From the NCBI GenBank assembly GCA_003818595.1, contig RPQV01000100.1:1-9185 (forward strand): a stretch of 9,185 nucleotides of DNA, given 5' to 3'. Every line of letters begins with the position of its first letter. Positions within the stretch are counted from its first letter, which is position 1. The position numbers and the translations under genes are program-made. Of the stretch, positions 1 to 7,501 are shown one piece after another. Under the pieces are notes generated by a model, which was not told the origin of the DNA, did not search any database, and was given only the letters and a program-made list of their open reading frames with translations. The DNA comes from Calditrichota bacterium. GTDB taxonomy: Bacteria > Zhuqueibacterota > Zhuqueibacteria > Residuimicrobiales > Krinioviventaceae.

Positions 1-1
1 C

Positions 2-1612
2 CAGAGCATGGCGGGATTCCTATCCATGCGTGCAAGCGGTCCCATTGGGAGACGAACAATGTTTGTTTATGGCGAACGTCTGGATGCTGACGGCTTGGTC
101 GATCAGGACGACATTGCCGGGCTGGTCAAATCCACCCCTTTTCAGACAGACCAATATATTTTTAAAGGCGGTGAGATCGAAGAGTGGCGCCCCCATTTCG
201 TCTATCACGGATTCCGCTGGGTGCAGGTCAGCGGCTTTCCGGGAAAACCTTCTCCTGAGCATTTCACGGCGAATGTCGTGCACACATCATTCTCGACTTG
301 TGGTTCCTTTTCCTGCTCGAATGAAATGCTCAATCGAATTCAGCAGAATACTTTGTGGTCTTTTAAAAGTAATTTTCATGGCTACCCCACGGATTGTCCC
401 CATCGGGAAAAAAACGGTTGGACTGGAGATGCCCAACTCGCTGCGGAAACCGGCCTCTTCAATTTCTCCGCTCAATCCTCGTATAGCAAATGGATCCGTG
501 ATTTTGGCGATGAACAGCAGCCGAACGGAGAAATCCCGGCCATCATACCCACGGGAGGATGGGGTTATTATTGGGGCAATGGTCCGGCTTGGGACAGCGC
601 CCTCATTCTGATCCCCTGGTATCTTTATGTTTACAGCGGTGATGAGGGCATTCTCCGCAACGCTTATCCTTCAATGAAGCGGTATGTGGATTTTCTCGGC
701 ACTCGAGCGGAAAATCATCTTGTTAGTTGGGGACTGGGTGATTGGTGTCCGGCTCGAACCGAGGCGCCGCCGGTGGTGACCTCGACCGCTTATTACTATA
801 AAGATGTTTCCCTATTGGCACAAATTGCAGCCTTGCTCGGACAAGAAAACGACGCCGCAGCGTACACGACCTTGGCGGCAGAAATTCGTAACCGATTTAA
901 TGCCGCATTTTTTGATTCATCGAGCGGCAACATCGCCGACGGCTCACAGACGGCGCTCGCATGTGCATTGTATCAGGGCTTGGTACCTGAAAAACATGTC
1001 GACCATGTCCTGGCATTGCTCATCAAAAAGCTCCAACAGAGTGACCTTAATTTTGATTGCGGCATCTTGGGCACAAAATACCTGTTCAATGTGCTGACAA
1101 CTCTTGGAAAACCGGAACTCGCATACAGTCGCATCAATTCCACGGCCTATCCAGGTTGGGGATTTTGGCTGAAAAAAGGCGCCACAACCCTTTGGGAGAG
1201 CTGGGACGGCAGCGCCTCGCGCATCCATATCATGTATGGCGATGTATCTGCATGGTTTTATAAAACACTCGCCGGATTACGGCCGGATGAAAATCAACCG
1301 GGATTTAAGCATTTTATCATCAAGCCCTATTTTGCTCCGGACCTCACCTGGGTAAAAACAGATTTTGACTCACAGTATGGATTAATTTCCATCTCATGGG
1401 AACGACAAAATGATCGCCTGACATTGAAAGTCCAAGTACCAGTCAACACATCAGCATCGGTTTATTGGCCGTCAACCGAGAATGTCGTCACCATCACCAA
1501 TGAACAAGGTCTTGCTATTGAAAACATGGACGCCGGCTCAATCGAAAATAGCCATATTGTTTTCAAAATAGGTTCCGGAAGTTATATGTTTGCAGCCAAA
1601 GAATCCCAATGA
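2..1612 (+). CDS. Alpha-L-rhamnosidase, GH78 (C-terminal part; 5' end outside window)
   Basis: Hydrolyses terminal alpha-L-rhamnose from glycans or glycosides by the inverting GH78 mechanism. The reading frame is open to the left edge, so the start and any signal peptide are missing; GH78 enzymes are usually 900-1100 residues and 536 codons are seen here. Counting from the Met codon at nt 8, residues 1-90 are the end of the N-terminal beta-sandwich region (YGERLDADG, KGGEIEEW, YHGFRWVQV). Residues about 95-420 form the (alpha/alpha)6 catalytic domain, and about 430-534 the C-terminal beta-sandwich. The family signature DCPHREKNGWTGDA lies at 129-142; D129, E134 and D141 match the spacing of the acidic residues of Bacillus RhaB, with E134 the likely general acid. 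E397 in GATTLWESWDG is the likely general base. The frame looks intact. The next gene, GH31, follows after 40 bp on the same strand, suggesting co-transcription. Family assignment is firm; the aglycone or polymer attacked is unknown. Confidence 0.95.
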   Translation, partial: QSMAGFLSMRASGPIGRRTMFVYGERLDADGLVDQDDIAGLVKSTPFQTDQYIFKGGEIEEWRPHFVYHGFRWVQVSGFPGKPSPEHFTANVVHTSFSTCGSFSCSNEMLNRIQQNTLWSFKSNFHGYPTDCPHREKNGWTGDAQLAAETGLFNFSAQSSYSKWIRDFGDEQQPNGEIPAIIPTGGWGYYWGNGPAWDSALILIPWYLYVYSGDEGILRNAYPSMKRYVDFLGTRAENHLVSWGLGDWCPARTEAPPVVTSTAYYYKDVSLLAQIAALLGQENDAAAYTTLAAEIRNRFNAAFFDSSSGNIADGSQTALACALYQGLVPEKHVDHVLALLIKKLQQSDLNFDCGILGTKYLFNVLTTLGKPELAYSRINSTAYPGWGFWLKKGATTLWESWDGSASRIHIMYGDVSAWFYKTLAGLRPDENQPGFKHFIIKPYFAPDLTWVKTDFDSQYGLISISWERQNDRLTLKVQVPVNTSASVYWPSTENVVTITNEQGLAIENMDAGSIENSHIVFKIGSGSYMFAAKESQ

Positions 1613-1622
1613 TGTTCCGCTG

Positions 1623-1634
1623 TTTTGATCAAAA
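1623..1634. repeat. 12-bp perfect palindrome TTTTGATCAAAA between GH78 and GH31
   Basis: TTTTGATCAAAA reads the same on both strands and sits in the 40 bp gap between the rhamnosidase stop and the GH31 ribosome site (AGGAG at 1637-1641, 11 nt before the ATG). It has no loop, so it would not form a useful RNA hairpin. A dimeric regulator could bind it, but AT-rich palindromes of this length also arise by chance. No promoter hexamers accompany it. Confidence 0.35.
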
Positions 1635-1652
1635 AAAGGAGACCTTTAATCG

Positions 1653-4001
1653 ATGAAGTATGGTTTGTTCTATTCTTTGCTTTTGCTGCTTTGTATCATT
1701 CCCATTTATCCGACACACGCAGCAGTTCCGGAGCCATTCCTGATCAAACTCGCAACCGGAGATGTCATCGCTGTTCAAGTCGTCTCCCCCGATATATTCC
1801 GCATTCGACTTGATAAAAACGGATGGTTCAACCTTTCTTCAATGGAAAAATATCGACTTTTACGATACGAATGGCCGCCGGCATCTGTAAAGATTTTTAA
1901 GGAGGACGAATCGACCCGGTTTGTGACGACCAAAGCGACGCTGGAGATCAGCAATAAAGAGGGTTCTTTTATCGTCAAGGATGCTGCGGGCAAGAAAGTG
2001 ACCAGCGGCACGCCAATGGCGGACAATCGCTGGGGTACGTTCGGCGTCATTTTAAATCTCACAAAAAATGAACGCCTTTACGGTCTGGGCGATGTCAACC
2101 GAGACGTCATTCAGCGGCGCGGCATGGCAACGCAAATCTGGGCCGCTTACGGCCCCGCCTACGCACCCTCACCCTTTATCATGAGCACACAGAATTATGG
2201 GCTTTTTGTCAATACCACCTGGCGGCATTACTGGGACGTCGGTAAATCAAATCAGAATGAGATGATCATTTGGGGACCAAAGGGCGATCTTGATTTTTAT
2301 CTCATTGTCGGCAATGGTTTCCCCTCGATTCTTGACCGCTACACCGACATCACCGGAAAACCGACGATGATGCCGATGAAAAGCTACGGTCTGATGTACA
2401 TTGAGCATTATAAAGTCACTGAATATGATGTGTTGCGCACCGCCGATCAATTCCGCGCTCAGCATATACCGTGCGACTGGCTTGGTCTGGAACCCGGCTG
2501 GATGGCAAAAGATTATGATTTGACCACAGAGAAGAACTGGCATCCTGATCGCTTTTTTATGCCGTTTTGGGGTGATCTGAAAGAACATCGGCAGGAAACC
2601 TTTATTGGCGCTCTGAATCGCATGGGTTTTGATTTGGAATTGTGGATAGCCTGCAACTGGGACATCAGTTGGGAAGCGGAAAGACGAGCATTAACTAGTG
2701 AAGAAGAAAAATCTCCTTCCTATGCCGTAAAATCCGCACCTTTTGAACTGGACAACCTGAACTTTGATGTGCGCGGACACACTCCCTGGCGACTCGACAC
2801 CCTGACTAAACCGGAGGAAGCCTGGTTCGAGCATCTGAAGAAATTTGTCGATCAAGGGATCATGGGCTTCAAACAGGACCCGGCCTTCGGCATCAATGAA
2901 CATCCCGATCGTTATTATGGCAATGGCATGATCGACGAAGAGATGCACAATCTTTATCAGTCGCTTCTGGCGCAACAGTATCATGAAGGATTCCGGGAAT
3001 ATACGCAAGGGCTGCGATCAATGGGTTTTGTCTGCGCCGGCTATACCGGGCTGCAGCGCTGGGCGCCCACCTGGGCGGGTGATTCAGGCGGCGGCGTCGG
3101 ACCATTGATTTCCATGCTTAATCACGGCATGTCAGGACATATCAACACCACGTGCGACATGGAGGTTATCACCCCTGCAGGTCTCCATTTTGGATTTTTT
3201 CAAACATGGGCGATGATCAATGGCTGGGCGGAGATACGCCATCCTTGGCGACTCGAAAAAAGATTGTATGAAATGTTCGTCGACTATGATCGTCTGCGTT
3301 ATCGACTGATCCCCTATATTTATTCGACCGCTTTTAACGGCCATTTGACCGGCATGCCGGTGATGCGCTCAATGCCGCTGATGTTTCCCGATGATCCGCA
3401 ATCGGATGCACAGTTGAATCAGTATATGTTTGGCGACTATCTCTTGGTTTCGGCGTTTACAAACCGTGTGCACCTACCCCGTGGCCGCTGGATCGATTAC
3501 TGGAACGGAAACATATATGAGGGTCCACAGGATATTGACATTGTCATTCCCGAAAATCGTGGTGGAGCGCTCTTTGTTAAAGCAGGGGCCATTATACCGC
3601 AATGGCCGGCAGTCGACTTTATCGATCCCTCGAGTATAAACGAAATCATCGTCGAAATTTTCCCTGAAGGAAAAACGTCTTTCACCCTTTATGAAGATGA
3701 CGGCAAAACCTATGGGTATGAATCCGGCGCTTTTGCCCAGACCACCATGACCTGTGAAGAAAAAGCGGAAACCGTCGATATCGTAATCCCAATGCGGAGC
3801 GGAGAATACCAGGGTAAACCAGATCAGCGATCTTTTGTTTTAAAAATTCATACAAAATGGACTCCTGCCTTTGTTAGGATCAACGGACAATTGCAACAAG
3901 AATGGCAGTATGACGACGATCAAAAAATATTAACCATCCCAGCCATTGATGAAAAACCGGAGAACATCGCAATCAGCTTTGGTTTGTTATCAAGTAAATA
4001 G
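1653..4001 (+). CDS. Secreted glycoside hydrolase family 31 (alpha-glycosidase)
   Basis: A 782-residue retaining alpha-glycosidase, probably exported. Residues 1-23 are a Sec signal peptide (K2, then a Leu/Ile-rich core) with an SPase I-like site at THA|A. Residues 25-235 form the GH31 N-terminal beta domain, about 235-575 the (beta/alpha)8 barrel, then proximal and distal beta domains. FTLYEDDG at 677-684 is typical of the DUF5110 C-terminal module. The predicted nucleophile is D409 (GFKQD, matching the family KxD motif) and the acid/base is D477 (TWAGD); R469 before it is also conserved. The subsite -1 segments are unusual: GLEPGW at 278-283 where alpha-glucosidases carry an Asp-containing motif, and TTCDMEV at 499-505 where the family often has DIGGF. 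The sugar is therefore not predictable and need not be glucose or xylose. The ATG at 1653 has AGGAG 11 nt upstream. The gene lies between GH78 and the unknown toroid gene, 17 bp from the latter. Confidence 0.93.
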   Translation: MKYGLFYSLLLLLCIIPIYPTHAAVPEPFLIKLATGDVIAVQVVSPDIFRIRLDKNGWFNLSSMEKYRLLRYEWPPASVKIFKEDESTRFVTTKATLEISNKEGSFIVKDAAGKKVTSGTPMADNRWGTFGVILNLTKNERLYGLGDVNRDVIQRRGMATQIWAAYGPAYAPSPFIMSTQNYGLFVNTTWRHYWDVGKSNQNEMIIWGPKGDLDFYLIVGNGFPSILDRYTDITGKPTMMPMKSYGLMYIEHYKVTEYDVLRTADQFRAQHIPCDWLGLEPGWMAKDYDLTTEKNWHPDRFFMPFWGDLKEHRQETFIGALNRMGFDLELWIACNWDISWEAERRALTSEEEKSPSYAVKSAPFELDNLNFDVRGHTPWRLDTLTKPEEAWFEHLKKFVDQGIMGFKQDPAFGINEHPDRYYGNGMIDEEMHNLYQSLLAQQYHEGFREYTQGLRSMGFVCAGYTGLQRWAPTWAGDSGGGVGPLISMLNHGMSGHINTTCDMEVITPAGLHFGFFQTWAMINGWAEIRHPWRLEKRLYEMFVDYDRLRYRLIPYIYSTAFNGHLTGMPVMRSMPLMFPDDPQSDAQLNQYMFGDYLLVSAFTNRVHLPRGRWIDYWNGNIYEGPQDIDIVIPENRGGALFVKAGAIIPQWPAVDFIDPSSINEIIVEIFPEGKTSFTLYEDDGKTYGYESGAFAQTTMTCEEKAETVDIVIPMRSGEYQGKPDQRSFVLKIHTKWTPAFVRINGQLQQEWQYDDDQKILTIPAIDEKPENIAISFGLLSSK

Positions 4002-4006
4002 GAAAT

Positions 4007-4013
4007 GAGGAGG
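4007..4013 (+). promoter_or_regulatory. Strong Shine-Dalgarno site for the unknown secreted enzyme
   Basis: GAGGAGG lies 5 nt before the ATG at 4019, inside the 17 bp gap after the GH31 stop codon. It is close to the full anti-Shine-Dalgarno complement, fixes the start and implies efficient translation within the same transcript. Sites this strong are not typical of core Bacteroidota. Confidence 0.8.
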
Positions 4014-4018
4014 CGATT

Positions 4019-5677
4019 ATGAGGTTTAAAAAGATTTTTCTGCTGCTGGGTCTAGCAGGTACGCTGCCCGCACAAATCGTGATGCAAACCTCCACCGATT
4101 CGATATTGACCCATCGTGTCGAACGCGACGCGGATGGTCGTTTGTTGCCTTGGTTTCAACCTCATGTACCGGGTGCTGCCTACGCACATGTGGCGCAACT
4201 GGCTTCGGAGTTTTTATTGAACAGTGTCCCCGTCTATGAGCCGCTCGGCGTAAAAATGTATTTTATCACCTGCTGTTTTCAAGGCCCGCAGATGACGCAA
4301 AACAATGAATTCATCGCCGAGGACTGGATGCATAACCCCGCTTGTGTCTGGGCTGGACTGGTGCAGAGCCTGGTGCTGGACTATCGTGTCTACTCGGGCG
4401 ATAAATCTTATATTGATCTGGTGCGTGGAATGCTTGATTTTCAGCTGGAGCATGGTCTCACACCGGCTGATTGGGTATGGCCCGATGTTCCATACGCCAG
4501 CGCCGATCCATTCGTCATCACCTATCAAGGGGCGATGCGATGGGAAACGGATGGAATGCGCGGTGACGGCCTGCACTGCATCGAACCGGATAAAATAGGC
4601 GAATTGGGAATCGCTTTCCTCAATTTTTATAAAGTGACTCTGGAAGAACGTTTTCTGACAGCAGCCGTCCATTGCGCAGACGCCTTGGCCGAACATGTGC
4701 GCGATGTGCGGCCTGGACCACCGCCGTTCTCAGAAAGCTCAACGATCAAATCGCCCTGGCCGTTTCGAGTTAATGCGCGCAATGGGCTGATCGTCTCTGA
4801 ATATTGTTCCAATGTCATCGAGCCCATCCGCTTGTTTGATGAATTGTTGCGTCTGCAGCATCGCCTGAATATTGCATCAGAGCAAACTATCGCCTATCAA
4901 AAAGCGCGCGACCTCGCCGGGGAATGGCTGTTTTCAATTAACGGACCGATGAAAACATCCATCTGGAATGCCTATTTCGAAGATGTGCCTAATGATCCCG
5001 ACCGCAGCAATCGCGTACAGATTACCCCTCTCGAAACATTGCGTCATTTGATCAAGCACCCACAACTCGATCCCAATCTGGACAAAGATGCGCCGGCGTT
5101 GATTCACTGGGTCGCTTCCAATTTTGCAACCGAGGGCATGGATGCGATCAAAGAGCAGACCTGGTGTTATGCTCCCATGGGCAGCCACACCGCGCGCTAT
5201 GCCTCTCTCTGTGCATTATGGTACGAATACACGCAGGATGACTGGTACAAGGATCAGGCAGAACGGTTTTTCAACCTCGCCACCTATATGTGTCATCCAA
5301 ACGGCGTTGTCTCCGTTGGTCCCGACTGGCCGGGTTCCTGGTGGTCGGATGGTTACGGAGATTACATTCGTCACTTTATGGAAGGGCTGGCGGCAATCCC
5401 GGAATGGGCGCCGGTCGATCAGGATCATCTGCTCAAATCGACATCTGTGATACAAGCCCTTGAATATTCGCCGAAACAAACGAGCTACACCACTTTTGAT
5501 GCAGAAGCTGTTGAAGTATTGCGTCTGACGAAAAAACCATCGACTGTTCAATCAGGAATCACTTTTCTGAAGGAAAGAACAAATCTTGACGCTCCAGGTT
5601 GGACATGGAAAAAGCTGAATAAAGGCGGTGTCATGCAGGTGCGACATTCAAGCGGCGAGGTCCGAGTGATCAAATAA
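4019..5677 (+). CDS. Secreted protein of unknown family, probable alpha/alpha-toroid glycan-active enzyme
   Basis: I cannot assign this 552-residue protein to a named family. Residues 1-18 are a signal peptide (RFKK, hydrophobic core, LPA|Q). The body has repeated paired amphipathic helices with the 'YxxYxxDxxYxxxA' look of six-hairpin enzymes, for example around 109-145, 190-225, 267-306 and 392-424. This fold class includes GH88, GH105, GH127, GH154 and several polysaccharide lyases. Likely functional patches are EDWMHNP (101-107), WETDGMRGDG (175-184) followed by HCIEPDKIGELG, SPWPFRVNARNG (245-256), GSHTARYAS (388-396) and SWWSDGYGDYIRHFMEG (440-456). They are rich in Trp, His, Arg and acidic residues, as expected of a sugar-binding cleft. 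Nine Cys residues (85, 86, 109, 187, 219, 263, 383, 398, 425) are many for an exported protein. The last 65 residues or so look like a small beta domain. Its position directly after GH78 and GH31 suggests action on the same glycan, perhaps on a uronic acid linkage. That role is inferred, not shown. Confidence 0.85.
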   Translation: MRFKKIFLLLGLAGTLPAQIVMQTSTDSILTHRVERDADGRLLPWFQPHVPGAAYAHVAQLASEFLLNSVPVYEPLGVKMYFITCCFQGPQMTQNNEFIAEDWMHNPACVWAGLVQSLVLDYRVYSGDKSYIDLVRGMLDFQLEHGLTPADWVWPDVPYASADPFVITYQGAMRWETDGMRGDGLHCIEPDKIGELGIAFLNFYKVTLEERFLTAAVHCADALAEHVRDVRPGPPPFSESSTIKSPWPFRVNARNGLIVSEYCSNVIEPIRLFDELLRLQHRLNIASEQTIAYQKARDLAGEWLFSINGPMKTSIWNAYFEDVPNDPDRSNRVQITPLETLRHLIKHPQLDPNLDKDAPALIHWVASNFATEGMDAIKEQTWCYAPMGSHTARYASLCALWYEYTQDDWYKDQAERFFNLATYMCHPNGVVSVGPDWPGSWWSDGYGDYIRHFMEGLAAIPEWAPVDQDHLLKSTSVIQALEYSPKQTSYTTFDAEAVEVLRLTKKPSTVQSGITFLKERTNLDAPGWTWKKLNKGGVMQVRHSSGEVRVIK

Positions 5678-5760
5678 AAATCGAGAATCTGCAGCTCTGA
5701 CACCCAAGTTATTGGCACAGTTTATTTTTGTCCATCTTTACAGAGATCATCTTTATTGAT
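5678..5760. other. Intergenic gap without a clear promoter or terminator
   Basis: This stretch separates the unknown enzyme from the gamma-glutamyltransferase gene. No GC-rich hairpin with a T-run is visible, so read-through from the upstream operon is possible. TTGGCA at 5712-5717 has only a poor partner 17 bp on (TCTTTA). TATTTTTG at 5723-5730 fits the Bacteroidota TAnnTTTG box but lacks a well-placed upstream TTG element. A weak TCATC/GATGA stem surrounds 5752-5757. Confidence 0.4.
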
Positions 5761-5765
5761 GAGGG
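5761..5765 (+). promoter_or_regulatory. Ribosome binding site deciding the gamma-glutamyltransferase start
   Basis: GAGGG ends 5 nt before the ATG at 5771. The in-frame TTG at 5756 and ATG at 5759 lie at or upstream of this site and have no comparable purine tract before them. Starting at 5771 also gives a standard signal peptide beginning MKTF. Confidence 0.65.
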
Positions 5766-5770
5766 CCATC

Positions 5771-7441
5771 ATGAAGACATTCGTTTGCATCATCATTATT
5801 CTGACATCATTCTCTCATGCCCAAAGAACATCGCGCTCGGAAATCATCGCCCGCAACGGCATGGCAGCGACCAGCCATCCCCTGGCGACGCAAATCGCGG
5901 TCGACATCCTCAAAAAGGGGGGATCGGCTGTTGACGCCGCAATCGCGGCGAATGCCGCATTAGGCCTGATTGAACCGATGAGCTGTGGAATCGGCGGCGA
6001 TCTTTTTGCCTTGGTTTGGGACAGCCAAACAAACAAGTTGTATGGCCTGAATGCCAGTGGAAGATCACCCGCATCTTTGGAACTGGATTATTTTCGTCGC
6101 CATAACTTGGAAAAGATTCCCCTGCGAGGCGGCCTGTCGGTATCTGTTCCCGGCTGCGTCGACGGATGGTTCGAATTGCATCATAAATTTGGTCGACTCC
6201 CCATGAAAGAGATCCTGGCGCCGGTAATTGACTACGCACAGGAGGGGGTGGCGACTCCCGAGATCATCGCCGGCTATTGGGCCGGCGGCGTTCGCTCCTT
6301 TGCGGACGTGCCGAATTTCATAAAAACTTACACCATCAATGGGAAATCGCCTCTGAAAGGCCAATTATTCAATAATCCTGATCTGGCGCGAACCTATCAG
6401 CAGATTGCCGATCATGGGCGAGATGCTTTTTATCAGGGAAAAATGGCTGAAAAAATATCCCAATGTGTGCGGAATCAGGGCGGTTTTCTCTCCACTGATG
6501 ATCTCGCCCGCCATCAGTCAGAGTGGGTCGAGCCGCTGAGCGTGCGCTATCGCGGCTATGACGTATGGGAATTGCCGCCGAATGGTCAGGGAATCGCTGT
6601 TCTGCAGATTCTGCAGATACTGGAAAAGTTCGATCTAGCATCCTTAAGATTTGGCAGCGCCCGCCACATTCACTGTCTGATCGAGGCGTTCAAGTTGGTG
6701 TTCGAGGATCGCGCTGTCTATTATGCAGACCCCGAATCAAACGACGTTCCAGTACAAAAACTGCTTTCCCCAGAATACGCCGATGCGCGGGCGAGGCTCA
6801 TCAATCTGCAGCAGGCCAATCTCAATGTTCAAGCCGGAAAATTGAGTGACAGCGAAACCGTATACCTCTGCACCGCAGACAAAGACGGCAATATGGTGTC
6901 AATGATCCAGAGTAATTATTATAATTTTGGATCAGGGCTGGTCCCGGACAGCCTGGGCTTTGCGCTGCAGAATCGAGGCGCACTGTTTAGCCTCAATGAA
7001 GGGAGCGCCAATGTTTATGCACCGAGAAAACGGCCATTTCATACCATCATACCCGGTTTTGTCACCCAAAACAACGAGCCTTACCTCTGCTTCGGCGTCA
7101 TGGGCGGTGATTTTCAGCCGCAGGGACAGGTGCAGATTTTGGTCAATCTCATTGACTTTGGCATGAATCTGCAGCAAGCGGGAGATGCGCCGCGTTGTGC
7201 CCATGAAGGTTCCTCTTCTCCCCGTGGAGAGGAGATGATCCCGTCCGGCGGCCTGGTGGGACTTGAAAAGGGATTCCCCTCCTCATTGGCGGAAGAATTG
7301 CGGTCTCTCGGTCATACAGTCAAAGTTGGCGATAATGTGATGTTTTTCGGTGGCTATCAGGCGATCAAATACGATCGTGAAAACGGCGTACTCATCGGCG
7401 CGAGCGAGGTGCGCAAAGACGGGCAAGCCGCGGGTTATTAA
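5771..7441 (+). CDS. ggt: Gamma-glutamyltransferase family protein, secreted (YwrD-like type)
   Basis: N-terminal nucleophile hydrolase that cleaves or transfers gamma-glutamyl groups, classically from glutathione, and matures by self-cleavage into two subunits. The 556-residue product begins with a signal peptide ending SHA|Q at 17/18, so it should act outside the cytoplasm. Family marks are SHPLATQIAVDILKKGGSAV (35-54), EPMSCGIGGD (68-77) and the GLNASGR motif. T363 in SETVYLCTADKDGN is the predicted cleavage site and nucleophile; most relatives have Gly-Asp before this Thr, here Ser-Glu. The small subunit shows QSNYYNFGSG (380-389), FALQNRG, RPFHTIIPG (421-429) and MGGDFQPQGQ (444-453), closer to the YwrD and acylase-like branch than to E. 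coli GGT. Length fits the family. The start is chosen from the GAGGG site at 5761; TTG at 5756 would add five residues. Its place in a glycoside hydrolase cluster is unexplained. It may scavenge peptides or glutathione, or hydrolyse a gamma-glutamyl or other amide conjugate. Confidence 0.92.
   Translation: MKTFVCIIIILTSFSHAQRTSRSEIIARNGMAATSHPLATQIAVDILKKGGSAVDAAIAANAALGLIEPMSCGIGGDLFALVWDSQTNKLYGLNASGRSPASLELDYFRRHNLEKIPLRGGLSVSVPGCVDGWFELHHKFGRLPMKEILAPVIDYAQEGVATPEIIAGYWAGGVRSFADVPNFIKTYTINGKSPLKGQLFNNPDLARTYQQIADHGRDAFYQGKMAEKISQCVRNQGGFLSTDDLARHQSEWVEPLSVRYRGYDVWELPPNGQGIAVLQILQILEKFDLASLRFGSARHIHCLIEAFKLVFEDRAVYYADPESNDVPVQKLLSPEYADARARLINLQQANLNVQAGKLSDSETVYLCTADKDGNMVSMIQSNYYNFGSGLVPDSLGFALQNRGALFSLNEGSANVYAPRKRPFHTIIPGFVTQNNEPYLCFGVMGGDFQPQGQVQILVNLIDFGMNLQQAGDAPRCAHEGSSSPRGEEMIPSGGLVGLEKGFPSSLAEELRSLGHTVKVGDNVMFFGGYQAIKYDRENGVLIGASEVRKDGQAAGY
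7213..7234 (+). repeat. Inverted repeat (9-bp stem, 4-nt loop) inside the ggt coding region
   Basis: CTCTTCTCC (7213-7221), loop CCGT, then GGAGAGGAG (7226-7234) pair over nine positions with one G-U. The DNA encodes the end of GDAPRCAHEGSSSPRGEEM, a segment I believe is normal in this family, so this is not an insertion. It may be coincidental. The second arm is also purine-rich and Shine-Dalgarno-like, but no gene starts shortly after it. Confidence 0.4.
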
Positions 7442-7472
7442 TATGATTTAGCCAATAAATTTTGCAGATATA

Positions 7473-7501
7473 TTGACAAACCCACGGTGAATGAGTATAT
7501 T
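7473..7501 (+). promoter_or_regulatory. Sigma70-type promoter for the GH3 gene
   Basis: TTGACA (7473-7478), a 17 bp spacer and TATATT (7496-7501) match the housekeeping consensus at 11 of 12 hexamer positions with ideal spacing. The predicted start point is near 7508, giving a leader of about 32 nt before the ATG at 7540. It lies wholly in the 98 bp gap after the gamma-glutamyltransferase stop. One arm of an interrupted palindrome covers its -10 box, suggesting control by a DNA-binding regulator. Confidence 0.75.

Noticed and set aside
30..611. 193-codon open frame on the plus strand overlapping GH78
   Set aside because: Out-of-frame shadow of the rhamnosidase coding sequence, whose conserved motifs fix the true frame.
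1653..1700. Possible lipoprotein signal (Leu-Leu-Cys) at the GH31 N-terminus
   Set aside because: The Cys lies inside the hydrophobic core without a lipobox Gly/Ala/Ser before it; the THA|A SPase I site fits better.
4214..4696. 160-codon open frame on the minus strand
   Set aside because: Lies entirely opposite the unknown secreted enzyme, has no ribosome site or recognisable product, and is a shadow frame.
5723..5730. TATTTTTG resembling the Bacteroidota TAnnTTTG -7 box
   Set aside because: No upstream TTG element at the expected distance; short AT-rich match likely by chance.
5712..5740. Possible sigma70 promoter TTGGCA-N17-TCTTTA before the gamma-glutamyltransferase gene
   Set aside because: The -10 candidate matches only two of six consensus positions; not strong enough to list as a promoter.
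5748..5762. Short TCATC-TTTATT-GATGA stem overlapping the GGT ribosome site
   Set aside because: Only five weak base pairs; not a credible riboswitch or terminator.
7442..7472. Terminator after the gamma-glutamyltransferase gene
   Set aside because: AT-rich stretch without a GC stem or T-run; nothing supports a terminator.
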